The notes: generated by a model from the letters alone, not told the origin. DNA of 9,489 bases from Ilumatobacteraceae bacterium (GCA_025463305.1 JAOBWK010000107.1:1-9489), one strand, 5' to 3'. Positions 1-7,241 are shown, counted from the first letter of the stretch. Translations and numbers: made by a program.

Positions 1-273
1 GCCTCGATCGGCGACATCTTCGTCGCCACCGTCAAGGACGCCATCCCCGGCGCCGGCGTCAAGAAGGGCGACGTCGTCAAGTGCGTCGTCGTGCGCACGA
101 AGAAGGAGAAGCGTCGTCCTGACGGCAGCTACATCCGCTTCGACGAGAACGCCGCCGTCATCATCAAAGACGACCTGACCCCGCGCGGTACGCGCATCTT
201 CGGGCCGGTCGGCCGTGAGCTCCGCGAGAAGAAGTTCATGCGCATCGTCTCACTCGCCCCGGAGGTGTTGTGA
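1..273 (+). CDS. rplN: 50S ribosomal protein L14 (5' end outside window)
   Basis: The window opens in frame 1 inside L14; 90 residues and the TGA stop (271-273) are present. L14 is usually about 122 residues, so roughly the first 30 are missing. The visible part reads as textbook L14: [19 protein letters not shown], then [35 protein letters not shown] and [19 protein letters not shown], ending SLAPEVL. L14 is a beta-barrel 23S rRNA-binding protein of the large subunit that contacts 16S rRNA at an intersubunit bridge. An ATG at position 91 is an internal methionine codon out of step with the family and is not the start. The stop overlaps the rplX ATG by one base (TGATG), and the GGAGG inside the last codons (261-265) is probably the rplX ribosome-binding site. 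Confidence 0.97.
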   Translation, partial: ASIGDIFVATVKDAIPGAGVKKGDVVKCVVVRTKKEKRRPDGSYIRFDENAAVIIKDDLTPRGTRIFGPVGRELREKKFMRIVSLAPEVL

Positions 274-578
274 TGAAAATCAAGAAGGGTGATCACGTCA
301 TCGTGATCTCCGGCAAGGACAAGGGCAAAGAGGGCGAAGTCGTCCGTGCGCTGCCGGCCGACGACAAGGTCGTCGTCAACAGCGTCAACACGGCGAAGAA
401 GCACCAGAAGCCCCAGCGCCAGAACCAGCAGGCCGGCATCATCGATGTCGACATGCCGATCCACGTCAGCAACGTGATGCTCGTCCACAAGGGCAAGCCC
501 ACCCGCGTCGGCTACAAGATCCAGGACGACGGCACCAAGGTGCGCGTCGCCAAGACCACCGGCGAGGTGATCGCATGA
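273..578 (+). CDS. rplX: 50S ribosomal protein L24
   Basis: The product is 101 residues, normal for bacterial L24. The N-terminal KOW motif is clear at about residues 3-28 ([20 protein letters not shown]). It is followed by the usual NTAKKHQKP segment and a C-terminal part with [11 protein letters not shown] and RVGYKI. L24 is an early-assembly initiator that binds the 5' region of 23S rRNA and lies near the peptide exit tunnel. I chose ATG 273 over the adjacent in-frame GTG at 270 because GGAGG at 261-265 lies 7 nt before the ATG but only 4 nt before the GTG. The ATG also makes the TGATG coupling with the L14 stop. The gene ends in an ATGA overlap with rplE. Confidence 0.97.
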   Translation: MKIKKGDHVIVISGKDKGKEGEVVRALPADDKVVVNSVNTAKKHQKPQRQNQQAGIIDVDMPIHVSNVMLVHKGKPTRVGYKIQDDGTKVRVAKTTGEVIA

Positions 579-1234
579 GCACCACCACCACCGAGACCTA
601 CGTCCCGCGCCTCAAGGTGCGCTACAACGCCGAGGTCAAGGCTGCCCTCATGGAGCAGCTCGGCATCAAGAACGTCATGCAGGTCCCGACCTTCGAGAAG
701 ATCGTGATCAACATGGGCGTCGGCCGGGCCACCCAGCAGCCGTCGCTGCTCGAGGGCGCGGTCGCCGACCTCACCAAGATCGCCGGTCAGAAGCCCATCG
801 TCACCAAGTCGACCAAGTCGATCGCCGCCTTCAAGCTGCGTGAGAACCAGGCCATCGGCTGCAAGGTGACCCTGCGCGGTGACCGGATGTGGGAGTTCCT
901 CGATCGCCTGATCGCCGTCGCCATCCCCCGCATCCGCGACTTCCGCGGCCTGCCGGCCCACTCGTGGGACAAGCGCGGCAACTACACGTTCGGTCTCGCT
1001 GACCAGATCGTGTTCCCCGAGATCGACTACGACAAGATCGACGCGCCGCACGGCATGGACATCACCATCGTGACGACTGCGACGGACGACGCCGGCGGCA
1101 AGGCTCTGCTCGACGCCTACGGCTTCCCGTTCAAGAAAGGCGCCGACGCCGGCGCACCACCCAAGAAGGCCAAGAGCCGCGGCCCGGTCCGCGGTGGCAA
1201 GGGAGCCCGTCCGGCTTCCAAGGCGAAGAAGTAG
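575..1234 (+). CDS. rplE: 50S ribosomal protein L5 with basic C-terminal tail
   Basis: This 219-residue L5 starts at ATG 575, overlapping the rplX stop (ATGA). Family hallmarks are PRLKVRYN near the N terminus, [17 protein letters not shown] (34-50), [20 protein letters not shown] (71-90), [14 protein letters not shown] (99-112), RIRDFRGL (119-126) and [15 protein letters not shown] (136-150). The core ends at about residue 188 (GFPFKK). L5 binds 5S rRNA with L18 in the central protuberance and contacts P-site tRNA and S13. L5 is normally about 180-190 residues. Here roughly 31 extra residues follow, rich in Lys, Arg, Gly, Ala and Pro (ten basic residues in 191-219), likely disordered and RNA-binding. 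The tail is in frame and ends in TAG at 1232-1234, 18 nt before rpsZ. Confidence 0.97.
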   Translation: MSTTTTETYVPRLKVRYNAEVKAALMEQLGIKNVMQVPTFEKIVINMGVGRATQQPSLLEGAVADLTKIAGQKPIVTKSTKSIAAFKLRENQAIGCKVTLRGDRMWEFLDRLIAVAIPRIRDFRGLPAHSWDKRGNYTFGLADQIVFPEIDYDKIDAPHGMDITIVTTATDDAGGKALLDAYGFPFKKGADAGAPPKKAKSRGPVRGGKGARPASKAKK

Positions 1235-1252
1235 TACGGGAAGGCAACGAAC

Positions 1253-1438
1253 ATGGCCAAGAAGTCTCAGATCAACAAGGCGGCTGCCAAGCCCAAGTAC
1301 AAAGTGCGCGGCTACACACGCTGCCGCCGCTGTGGGCGCGCCCGTTCCGTGTACCGCAAGTTCGGCCTGTGCCGCATTTGCCTGCGTCAGATGATCCACG
1401 CCGGTGAAGTGCCGGGCGTGACGAAGGCGAGTTGGTGA
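1253..1438 (+). CDS. rpsZ: 30S ribosomal protein S14, zinc-binding type Z
   Basis: This 61-residue protein is the short S14 form. The zinc ribbon is intact: Cys24 and Cys27 in RCRRCGR, and Cys40 and Cys43 in LCRICLR. S14 sits in the 30S head next to S3 and S10 and is needed for late head assembly. ATG 1253 is preceded by GGGAAGG at 1238-1244. Longer zinc-free S14 paralogues (about 100 residues) occur in many actinobacteria as zinc-starvation replacements; the gene here is the zinc-dependent housekeeping form in its usual place between rplE and rpsH. The symbol rpsN is also used for this locus. Confidence 0.97.
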   Translation: MAKKSQINKAAAKPKYKVRGYTRCRRCGRARSVYRKFGLCRICLRQMIHAGEVPGVTKASW

Positions 1439-1444
1439 ACCGCC

Positions 1445-1846
1445 ATGATGACTGATCCCATCGCCGACATGCTCACCCGCATCCGCAACGCCAACACGGC
1501 GATGCACGATGAGGTGCCGATGCCGTCCTCCAGGCAGAAGGTGGCACTCGCCAAGATCCTCCAGTCCGAGGGTTACATCACGAGCTTCACCGTCGCCCCG
1601 TCCACCAAGGGTCCGGGTGAGGTGCTCACCGTCCAGATGAAGTACTCGCACGAGCGGGCACGCACCATCAGCGGCATCAAGCGCGTCTCCACCCCCGGCC
1701 TGCGCGTCTACCGCAAGGCGACCGAGGTCCCCCGCGTCCTCGGTGGTCTCGGTGTCGCCGTCCTGTCCACCAGCTCCGGATTGCTCTCCGACCGTGAAGC
1801 GCGCAAGCGCAACATGGGCGGCGAGGTCCTGTGCTACGTCTGGTGA
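1445..1846 (+). CDS. rpsH: 30S ribosomal protein S8
   Basis: The product is 133 residues, normal length. It begins [15 protein letters not shown] after two consecutive ATG codons (1445 and 1448), either of which could be used; the family most often starts with a single Met before TDPIAD. The C-terminal rRNA-binding signature is intact: [18 protein letters not shown] (97-114) with SDREAR following, and the usual GGEVLCYVW end. S8 binds helix 21 of 16S rRNA and is a primary assembly protein. In E. coli it also represses the spc operon by binding a mimic near the L5 start; I did not identify such a mimic here. A GGCGAG purine run about ten bases upstream, inside the end of rpsZ, is a weak ribosome-binding site, so coupling to rpsZ across the 6-nt gap is likely. 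Confidence 0.97.
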   Translation: MMTDPIADMLTRIRNANTAMHDEVPMPSSRQKVALAKILQSEGYITSFTVAPSTKGPGEVLTVQMKYSHERARTISGIKRVSTPGLRVYRKATEVPRVLGGLGVAVLSTSSGLLSDREARKRNMGGEVLCYVW

Positions 1847-1859
1847 TTCGGAGCAACCC

Positions 1860-2411
1860 ATGAGCCGCATCGGCAAAGCACCCATCGCCGTTCCCAACGA
1901 TGTCGACGTCATCGTCGCTCCGGGAGCGAACCCACTGGTCACCGTGAAGGGCCCCAAGGGCACGCTGTCCTTCGCCGTCCCGGGCACCATCACCGTCAGC
2001 AAGGAAGACGGCACGTTGCTCGTCTCCCGTCCTGACGACGAGCGTGAGAGCCGTTCGTTGCACGGCCTCACCCGGACCCTCGTGAACAACATGGTCGTCG
2101 GTGTCACCACCGGCTTCACCAAGGAGCTCGAGATCATCGGCGTCGGCTACCGCGCCGAGGCGCAGGCCCCGAACCGGTTGCGTCTCGCACTCGGCTTCAG
2201 CCACCCGGTCATCGTCGAGGCGCCCGAGGGTGTCACGTTCTCGGTCCCGGCGCCCACGCGAGTGATCGTCCAGGGCATCGACAAGGAAGTCGTCGGCCAG
2301 GTGGCCGCCAACATCCGCAGCATCCGCAAGCCGGAGCCGTACAAGGGCAAGGGCGTGCGCTACCTCGGTGAGAAGGTCCTGCGCAAGGCCGGCAAGACCG
2401 GCAAGAAGTAA
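1860..2411 (+). CDS. rplF: 50S ribosomal protein L6
   Basis: The product is 183 residues, close to the usual 177-180. The start is ATG 1860 ([12 protein letters not shown]), with GGAG at 1850-1853 six bases upstream. An upstream in-frame GTG at 1743 lies inside rpsH and would add sequence unlike L6. The two L6 repeats are visible: the N-terminal half with VTVKGPKG (27-34) and [20 protein letters not shown] (67-86), and the C-terminal half with the signature [16 protein letters not shown] (156-171). L6 lies near the GTPase-associated centre at the base of the L7/L12 stalk and contacts the sarcin-ricin loop. It has a lysine-rich C terminus (RKAGKTGKK). Confidence 0.97.
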   Translation: MSRIGKAPIAVPNDVDVIVAPGANPLVTVKGPKGTLSFAVPGTITVSKEDGTLLVSRPDDERESRSLHGLTRTLVNNMVVGVTTGFTKELEIIGVGYRAEAQAPNRLRLALGFSHPVIVEAPEGVTFSVPAPTRVIVQGIDKEVVGQVAANIRSIRKPEPYKGKGVRYLGEKVLRKAGKTGKK

Positions 2412-2434
2412 GCCAGGGAAGAGAAGAGCGAACC

Positions 2435-2803
2435 ATGAGTGATAACGCCAAAGTCCGTCGCGAATCCCGCATCCGTCGTCACGGACGCGTTCGCAAGAAG
2501 ATCAGCGGCACCGCGGCGCGTCCTCGCCTCGCTGTGTTCCGCTCCAACAAGCACCTCGTCCTGCAGGTGATCGACGACGAGGCCGGTCGCACCATTGCGG
2601 CCGCCTCGACGAACGAGCCCAGCGAGCGCGCCACCGGCAGCGGTGGGAGCGTGGTCGCGGCCGCCCGGATGGGGCAGCTCGTCGCCGAGCGCGCCAAGGC
2701 GGCGGGGATCGAGAAGGTCGTGTTCGATCGTGGCGGCTTCGCCTACCACGGTCGTGTTGCTGCGGCAGCTGATGCCGCTCGTGAAGCAGGTCTGGAGTTC
2801 TGA
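2435..2803 (+). CDS. rplR: 50S ribosomal protein L18
   Basis: This 122-residue protein has normal L18 length. It has the basic N-terminal arm ([19 protein letters not shown]), the core motif [12 protein letters not shown] (29-40), VIDDEAGRT, and the C-terminal [15 protein letters not shown] (96-110) with EAGLEF at the end. L18 binds 5S rRNA together with L5 and helps dock it in the central protuberance. ATG 2435 follows a purine-rich AGGGAAGAGAAGAG stretch (2415-2428). The TGA stop shares its A with the rpsE ATG (TGATG at 2801-2805), so rpsE translation is probably coupled. Confidence 0.97.
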   Translation: MSDNAKVRRESRIRRHGRVRKKISGTAARPRLAVFRSNKHLVLQVIDDEAGRTIAAASTNEPSERATGSGGSVVAAARMGQLVAERAKAAGIEKVVFDRGGFAYHGRVAAAADAAREAGLEF

Positions 2804-3396
2804 TGGCTGGTTTTTCCTACACCAACAACAACCCGAACGCCGCACCACCCGAGCCGGGTGGACTGCGCGAGTCGCGAGTGATCGCGATCAACCGCGTCGC
2901 CAAGGTGGTCAAGGGTGGCCGTCGCTTCTCCTTCACCGCGCTCGTCGTGGTCGGTGACGGCAACGGCCGCGTCGGCCTCGGTTACGGCAAGGCCAAGGAA
3001 GTGCCGCTGGCGATCCAGAAGGGCACCGAAGAGGCCAAGAAGAGCCTGTTCGACGTCGCTCTGGCCGGCAGCACCATCACCCACCCCGTGCTCGGCATCA
3101 CCGGTGCCGGCCGCGTGCTGATGAAGCCCGCAGCCCCGGGTACCGGCGTCATCGCCGGTGGCGCCGCTCGCGTCATCCTCGAAGAGGCCGGCGTGCACGA
3201 CATCCTGTGCAAGTCGCTCGGGTCGGCGAACGCGATCAACGTCGCTCGCGCCACCATCCAGGGCCTGCAGTCGCTGCAGCGTCCCGACGAGGTGGCCAAG
3301 CGCCGTGGCCTCAACGCCGAGGAGTTCGTGCCCAAGGGCATGCTCAAGGCCTACAACGACCGCAAGGCATCGTCCGCAGCAGGGGAGACCCACTGA
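2803..3396 (+). CDS. rpsE: 30S ribosomal protein S5
   Basis: The product is 197 residues, within the range of actinobacterial S5, which have a longer N terminus than the 166-residue E. coli protein. The first 20 residues (Asn- and Pro-rich) look disordered. The double-stranded-RNA-binding-like N domain follows: [19 protein letters not shown] (23-41), then [24 protein letters not shown] (48-71), the S5 signature. The C domain includes [20 protein letters not shown] and the [15 protein letters not shown] helix. S5 lies at the mRNA entry region with S3 and S4; mutations in the family alter decoding fidelity or spectinomycin response. GGAG at 2794-2797 is a good ribosome-binding site. The stop overlaps the rpmD ATG by one base. 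Confidence 0.97.
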   Translation: MAGFSYTNNNPNAAPPEPGGLRESRVIAINRVAKVVKGGRRFSFTALVVVGDGNGRVGLGYGKAKEVPLAIQKGTEEAKKSLFDVALAGSTITHPVLGITGAGRVLMKPAAPGTGVIAGGAARVILEEAGVHDILCKSLGSANAINVARATIQGLQSLQRPDEVAKRRGLNAEEFVPKGMLKAYNDRKASSAAGETH

Positions 3397-3635
3397 TGGC
3401 CACGTACAACAAGCACCTCGGCGCCGACGCCGTCGACCACACCACCGGGCCACACCTGGTCGTGAAGCTGGTCAAGTCCGGCATCAGCGCCAAGCCGAAG
3501 AGCCGTGGCACGCTGCGTGCGCTCGGTCTCAAGAAGATCGGCGACACCAACACCCTGCCCGACCGTCCCGAGATCCGCGGGATGATCGCCCGGGTGCCCC
3601 ACCTCCTCTCCGTTGACGAAAGGACGGGCAGCTGA
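3396..3635 (+). CDS. rpmD: 50S ribosomal protein L30 with N-terminal extension
   Basis: This 79-residue protein contains the L30 core from about residue 21: LVVKLVKSGISAKPKSR, then LRALGLKKIGDTNTLPDRPEIRGMI and VPHLLSV. Bacterial L30 is usually near 60 residues, so about 18-20 extra residues ([18 protein letters not shown]) precede the first strand. The start at ATG 3396 is supported by the TGATG overlap with rpsE and by GGGGAG at 3382-3387, 8 nt upstream. The only later start, GTG 3462, falls inside the first core strand and has no good SD. L30 is a small peripheral large-subunit protein bound to 23S rRNA. The stop overlaps rplO by one base. Confidence 0.93.
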   Translation: MATYNKHLGADAVDHTTGPHLVVKLVKSGISAKPKSRGTLRALGLKKIGDTNTLPDRPEIRGMIARVPHLLSVDERTGS

Positions 3636-4126
3636 TGCGCGTCGACGAACTCGCCCCATCACCGGGGTCCAACAAGGCCAAGATGCGCGTCGGTCGCGGC
3701 ATCGGTGGCAAGGGCGGCAAGACGGCCGGTCGCGGCACCAAGGGCCAGCAGTCACGTGGCCGTGGCAAGGTCGCCCGCGGCTTCGAGGGTGGCCAGATGC
3801 CCCTCAAGCAGCGCGTCCCCAAGTTGAAGGGCTTCAACAACCCGTTCCGCGTCGAGTACACCGCGGTCAACCTGCACCAGCTCGCCAAGCTCGACGTCAC
3901 CGAGGCCACGCCCGAGGTGTTCATCCGCGCCGGCATGCTCCGCAAGGGCGACTTCGTGAAGATCCTCGGCTACGGCGAGCTCACCACCAAGGTCGACGTC
4001 ACCGCCCACGCGGTTTCCAAGACCGCTGAAGCCGCCATCACAGCGGCAGGCGGTAGCGTCACGCTCGTTCCGATGCCGTTCAAGGTGCGTCCTGCCGCCA
4101 ACGGCAACCAGTTCACCAACCGCTAG
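3635..4126 (+). CDS. rplO: 50S ribosomal protein L15
   Basis: The 163-residue product is L15. The long Gly/Lys/Arg-rich N-terminal arm that threads into 23S rRNA is clear (KMRVGRGIGGKGGKTAGRGT at 16-35, then KGQQSRG). It is followed by FEGGQMPLKQRVPKLKGFNN and the globular C domain (NLHQLAKL, IRAGMLRKGDFVKILGYGEL, AHAVSKTAEAAITAAGGSV). It is somewhat longer than the common 145-150 residues because of a C-terminal stretch after SVTLVP. ATG 3635 overlaps the rpmD TGA by one base. rplO is the last ribosomal gene before the 108-nt gap to secY, which carries a strong hairpin. Confidence 0.97.
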   Translation: MRVDELAPSPGSNKAKMRVGRGIGGKGGKTAGRGTKGQQSRGRGKVARGFEGGQMPLKQRVPKLKGFNNPFRVEYTAVNLHQLAKLDVTEATPEVFIRAGMLRKGDFVKILGYGELTTKVDVTAHAVSKTAEAAITAAGGSVTLVPMPFKVRPAANGNQFTNR

Positions 4127-4141
4127 TTCATCTCAGACCGT

Positions 4142-4180
4142 GAGACCACCGGGTCGCCCTTCGGGGTGGCCCGGTGTCTC
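4142..4180 (+). terminator. Strong UUCG-capped hairpin between rplO and secY
   Basis: The left arm 4142-4159 pairs with the right arm 4164-4180: 17 base pairs with one bulged C (4147), including two U-G wobble pairs and one G-U, closed by C(UUCG)G, a very stable tetraloop. It starts 15 nt after the rplO stop. No T-run follows (next bases GCTGTCCGAG), so it is not a classical intrinsic terminator. It could be an actinobacterial U-less terminator, a partial attenuator that lowers secY-adk-map expression, or an mRNA-end stabiliser or processing site. The pairing is seen directly; the role is inferred. Confidence 0.6.
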
Positions 4181-4234
4181 GCTGTCCGAGGCTGATCATC
4201 CGTCTGTAGTCCCTTCCGGTTTGAGGAGTTGCCA

Positions 4235-5554
4235 GTGCTGGCAAACATCAAGAACGTGTTCAAGGTCGCCGACCTGCGGAACAAGATCCTGTTCACGATC
4301 GCGATGGTCGGTCTGTACCGCCTCGGTGTTGCCATCCAGGTTCCCGGCGTCGACCAGCTCGCCGTCAAGCAGCTCCGTGCCTCGGCCCAGGGCGGCGGTG
4401 CGCTCGGCTTCTTGAACCTGTTCTCCGGCGGCGCCTTCAGCAGCTTCTCGATCTTCGCGCTCGGGATCATGCCGTACATCACCGCCAGCATCATCATGCA
4501 GGTCCTCGGCGTGGTCATCCCCAAGCTCGAGCAGCTCCAGCAAGAGGGTGCCGTCGGGCAGCGCAAGATCACCCAGTACACCCGGTACCTCGGCATCGGC
4601 ATCGCCACCCTGCAGGCCGCGGGCCTGACGTTCATCTTCGGCCAGGGCCGCGGCAGCGCCTTCTTCGGTGCCGCCCGCAACGCGCCCGACGTGAAGCTGC
4701 TCCCGCAGTTCATGCCCCGCGCCCTGCTGGTGATCGTCACCCTCGTCGCCGGCACCGCGCTCATCATGTGGATGGGCGAGCTGATCAGCCAGCGCGGCAT
4801 CGGCAACGGCATGTCGATGATCATCTTCGCCTCCGTCGTGTCCAGCCTTCCGGTGAACTTCTTGCGCATCTGGGAGGAGGAGAGCAAGGTGCTCTTCGTC
4901 CTGCTGATCCTGCTCGTGGCCGGCATCGTCTTCGCGGTGGTGCGGGTCGAGCTGGCCACCCGACGCATCCCCGTGTCGTTCGCCAAGCGCCAGGTCGGCC
5001 GGCGGATGTACGGCGGCCAGAACACGTACATCCCGCTGAAGGTCAACCAGAGCGGCGTCGTGCCGATCATCTTCGCCAGCTCGGTGCTGCTGCTGCCGGT
5101 GCTGCTCACCAACGTGCTCGGCTCGGCCGACGGCTGGCGTGGCTGGATCACCGACAAGGTGAACCGGTACATCGTCAACAGCCAGAACGCCGCCTACGCG
5201 ATCATCCTGGCGTTGCTCATCGTCGCCTTCGCCTACTTCTACAACTCGATCGCGTTCGATCCGATCCGCCAGGCCGATCAGATCCGCAAGCAGGGCGGCT
5301 TCATCCCCGGCATCCGCCCCGGCGCCCAGACCGAGCGCTACCTCGCCAAGGTCGTCAACCGCATCACCCTGCCCGGCGCGCTGTTCGTCGCGGTGATCGC
5401 GCTGCTGCCGTACATCCTGCTGTGGATCTTCGGTGTGCAGAACTTCCCGTTCGCGGGAACCACGGTGCTCATTGCGGTCGGCGTTGCCCTCGAACTGATG
5501 CGTCAGATCGACAGCCAGCTCACGCTCCGCAACTACGAGGGATTCCTGAAGTAG
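4235..5554 (+). CDS. secY: Preprotein translocase channel subunit SecY
   Basis: The product is 439 residues, the usual size for SecY, the ten-helix membrane channel that with SecE/SecG and the SecA motor exports unfolded proteins and inserts membrane proteins. I see TM1 (about 17-36), a plug-region Gly/Phe stretch (54-67), signature 1 (ALGIMPYITASIIMQVLG, 75-92), signature 2 (ELISQRGIGNGMSMIIFA, 182-199), the cytosolic loop IPGIRPG (357-363) that contacts SecA or the ribosome, the TM9-10 region (about 379-422) and a final YEGFL. GTG 4235 is chosen because GAGGAG (4223-4228) lies 6 nt upstream. An in-frame TTG at 4229 abuts the SD and is rejected. Its position after rplO is the conserved spc-operon place. 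adk starts 8 nt after the stop. Confidence 0.97.
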   Translation: MLANIKNVFKVADLRNKILFTIAMVGLYRLGVAIQVPGVDQLAVKQLRASAQGGGALGFLNLFSGGAFSSFSIFALGIMPYITASIIMQVLGVVIPKLEQLQQEGAVGQRKITQYTRYLGIGIATLQAAGLTFIFGQGRGSAFFGAARNAPDVKLLPQFMPRALLVIVTLVAGTALIMWMGELISQRGIGNGMSMIIFASVVSSLPVNFLRIWEEESKVLFVLLILLVAGIVFAVVRVELATRRIPVSFAKRQVGRRMYGGQNTYIPLKVNQSGVVPIIFASSVLLLPVLLTNVLGSADGWRGWITDKVNRYIVNSQNAAYAIILALLIVAFAYFYNSIAFDPIRQADQIRKQGGFIPGIRPGAQTERYLAKVVNRITLPGALFVAVIALLPYILLWIFGVQNFPFAGTTVLIAVGVALELMRQIDSQLTLRNYEGFLK

Positions 5555-5562
5555 TCCGTGCG

Positions 5563-6225
5563 ATGATCCCGGGCGCGCGGCTCATCATCCTCGGCAGGCA
5601 GGGCGCCGGGAAAGGCACCCAGTGTGTGCGCTTGTCGCGCCACTACGTGGTGCCACACATCTCGACCGGCGACATGCTGCGTGCCGCGGTCCGCGAGAAG
5701 ACACCACTCGGCCTGGCCGCCAAGGCCGTCATGGACGCCGGCGGTCTGGTCGGCGACGACATCATGGTCGGCATCGTCGAGGAGCGCCTCGACCGCGACG
5801 ATGCGCGCACCCGCGGCTACATCCTCGACGGGTTCCCGCGCACGGTGCCGCAGGCCATCGCCCTCGACACCATCACGGTCAGCCGCCCGTTGACCGCGGT
5901 CATCGATCTCGACGTGCCCCGCGAGCTCGTGCTCCAGCGGCTCTCGGCGCGCCGGGTCTGCCGCGACTGCGGCACGAACTACATGGCCAAGGGCAGCGAG
6001 CGCCAGCCCTGGATCTGCGACGTGTGCGGCGGTGACGTCATGCACCGCGACGACGACACGCCCGACGCCATCAACCGCCGGCTGGACCTCTACGAGGAGC
6101 AGACGGAGCCACTGGTGGAGTTCTACGGCCAAACCGGCCGGCTCACCGTGGTGGACGGCGTGTCCACGCCCGACGAGGTGTTCATGCGGGTCACCGACGC
6201 GGTCAACAAGGCCCGCGGACGCTGA
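5563..6225 (+). CDS. adk: Adenylate kinase with zinc-type LID domain
   Basis: This 220-residue kinase converts ATP + AMP to 2 ADP in the cytosol. The P-loop is GRQGAGKGT (11-19), the AMP-site motif ISTGDMLR (33-40), and the DGFPRT motif 89-94. The LID domain after Arg130-Arg131 carries four cysteines (Cys133, Cys136, Cys152, Cys155), the structural zinc site of long-form kinases, and the DTPDAINRRL segment (165-174) follows. In many Adk proteins the P-loop reads GPPGAGKGT; here the two prolines are Arg-Gln, with all catalytic Gly, Lys and Thr positions kept. ATG 5563 lies 8 nt after the secY stop with no strong SD, so translation is probably coupled to secY. The TGA overlaps the map ATG by one base. 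Many actinobacterial Adk proteins are short without this zinc LID, so this form may help place the lineage. Confidence 0.96.
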   Translation: MIPGARLIILGRQGAGKGTQCVRLSRHYVVPHISTGDMLRAAVREKTPLGLAAKAVMDAGGLVGDDIMVGIVEERLDRDDARTRGYILDGFPRTVPQAIALDTITVSRPLTAVIDLDVPRELVLQRLSARRVCRDCGTNYMAKGSERQPWICDVCGGDVMHRDDDTPDAINRRLDLYEEQTEPLVEFYGQTGRLTVVDGVSTPDEVFMRVTDAVNKARGR

Positions 6226-6995
6226 TGCGCCTCCGCTCGAGCGCCACCATCGCCCGGCGCACCGACGAGCAGCTCCGCCACATGCGTGCGGCCGGTCGGG
6301 TCGTCGCCGAGATGCACGACGCCATCCGAGCCGTCGCCCGCGCGGGCGTCACGACGCTCGCCCTCGACACCGTGGCGCGAGACGTGCTCCAGCGTCGCAA
6401 CGCCACGTCGAACTTCCTCGGCTACCACGGCTACCCGGCAGTCATCTGCGCGTCGGTGAACGACGAGCTGGTGCACGGCATCCCCGGCGAGCGCGTGCTC
6501 GTGGACGGCGACCTGCTGTCCATCGACTGCGGCGCCATCATCGAGGGCTGGCACGGCGACGCTGCGTTCTCGATGGAGATCGGCACCACCACGCCCACCA
6601 CTCAGCGCCTGATCGCCGCCGCCGAAGCAGCGCTCGCCGCGGCCATCGCGGCGATGGTGCCCGGTGGCCACCTCGGCGACATCGGCGCCGCCGTCGACGG
6701 TGTCGTCTCCGCGGCCGGATACGGCAGCCCGCACGACTACTGCGGCCACGGCATCGGCCGGGCCATGCACGAGGACCCCGATGTCGAGAACCGCGGCAAG
6801 CGCGGGAGAGGGCCGCTGCTCGAGCCGGGCGTCGTGCTCGCCATCGAGCCGATGCTCATCGGCGGCGGCCGCGACGACGTCCTCGAGCTCGACGACGACT
6901 GGACCGTGGTCACCGCCGACGGCAGCCTCGCGGCCCACGTCGAGCACACCGTCCTCGTCACCAAGACCGGCCCCGAGATCCTCACCCGCCTGTAG
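6225..6995 (+). CDS. map: Methionine aminopeptidase, type I
   Basis: The 256-residue product is a type Ia methionine aminopeptidase, which removes the initiator Met from new proteins when the second residue is small. All five metal ligands of the family fit: Asp101 (LLSIDCGA), Asp112 (WHGDAAF), His175 (CGHGIGRAMHEDP), Glu208 (AIEPM) and Glu240 (VEHTVLV). The substrate-binding His84 lies in LVHGIPG. No N-terminal zinc-finger or SH3-binding extension is present, unlike the longer actinobacterial MapB-type proteins. ATG 6225 overlaps the adk stop (TGATG), so the two are probably co-translated. It is the last gene of the secY-adk-map block; in most bacteria infA follows directly, but here the next gene is on the opposite strand. 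Confidence 0.96.
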   Translation: MRLRSSATIARRTDEQLRHMRAAGRVVAEMHDAIRAVARAGVTTLALDTVARDVLQRRNATSNFLGYHGYPAVICASVNDELVHGIPGERVLVDGDLLSIDCGAIIEGWHGDAAFSMEIGTTTPTTQRLIAAAEAALAAAIAAMVPGGHLGDIGAAVDGVVSAAGYGSPHDYCGHGIGRAMHEDPDVENRGKRGRGPLLEPGVVLAIEPMLIGGGRDDVLELDDDWTVVTADGSLAAHVEHTVLVTKTGPEILTRL

Positions 6996-7241
6996 ACCCT
7001 CCCAGCGAGCGAAGCGAGCGAGAAGAACACGACGCAACACGCGGACGACGGGGCGGGCGCCGGGGTTCGACCGAGCACGCGCCCCGGGAGGACGAGAGAG
7101 GCCGGCGCCGGGGTTCGACCGACGAGCGATGAGCCCGAGTTCCGCGAAGCCCCCGCGAGGGCGTGCGAGGAGGCGAACGCCGGGGTCGGCCGACCGCTCA
7201 GCCCGAGACGGCGAGCTCCACGGCCGAGGCCGGCCGACCGG
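6996..7241. repeat. Convergent intergenic region with short GC-rich direct repeats and palindromes
   Basis: This 246-nt gap lies between the stops of two converging genes. GCGAGCG occurs as a tandem pair split by AA soon after the map stop (about 7005-7020). The 19-mer GGCGCCGGGGTTCGACCGA occurs perfectly twice, at 7056-7074 and 7104-7122 (48 bp apart), with a degenerate third copy (CGCCGGGGTCGGCCGA) at 7178-7193. GGTCGGCCGACC at 7184-7195 is a perfect 12-bp palindrome, and GGCCGACCG recurs at 7188-7196 and 7232-7240. A 7-bp stem can form between 7049-7055 and 7080-7086. I see no convincing coding sequence; open frames across it extend from shadow frames. Likely roles are transcription end signals for both genes or a dispersed repeat family. 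Confidence 0.6.

Noticed and set aside
273..600. S8-binding autoregulatory site near the rplE start, as in E. coli
   Set aside because: I could not identify a convincing helix-21-like mimic by eye, and conservation of this mechanism in actinobacteria is not something I can show from the sequence.
512..2137. 541-codon open frame on the minus strand across rplE-rplF
   Set aside because: It is antisense to four clear ribosomal genes. Long reverse frames are expected where third positions are almost all G or C; the protein is low-complexity and matches no family I recognise.
4229..4234. TTG 4229 as the secY start
   Set aside because: It directly abuts the GAGGAG SD, leaving no spacing. GTG 4235, six bases from the SD, gives the expected N terminus.
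4123..5178. 351-codon minus-strand frame under secY
   Set aside because: It is an antisense shadow of secY, with Met/Pro/Arg-rich composition typical of reversed membrane-protein codons.
7049..7086. Intrinsic terminator for map from the 7-bp stem
   Set aside because: The stem is short, the loop is 24 nt and no T-run follows. It is too weak to call and is only noted in the intergenic entry.
6032..7132. 366-codon plus-strand frame over adk and map
   Set aside because: It is an Arg/His/Pro-rich shadow frame. The adk and map frames there contain complete catalytic motifs.
7056..7193. CRISPR array
   Set aside because: There are only two exact 19-bp copies and one decayed copy, with unequal spacing and no cas genes.
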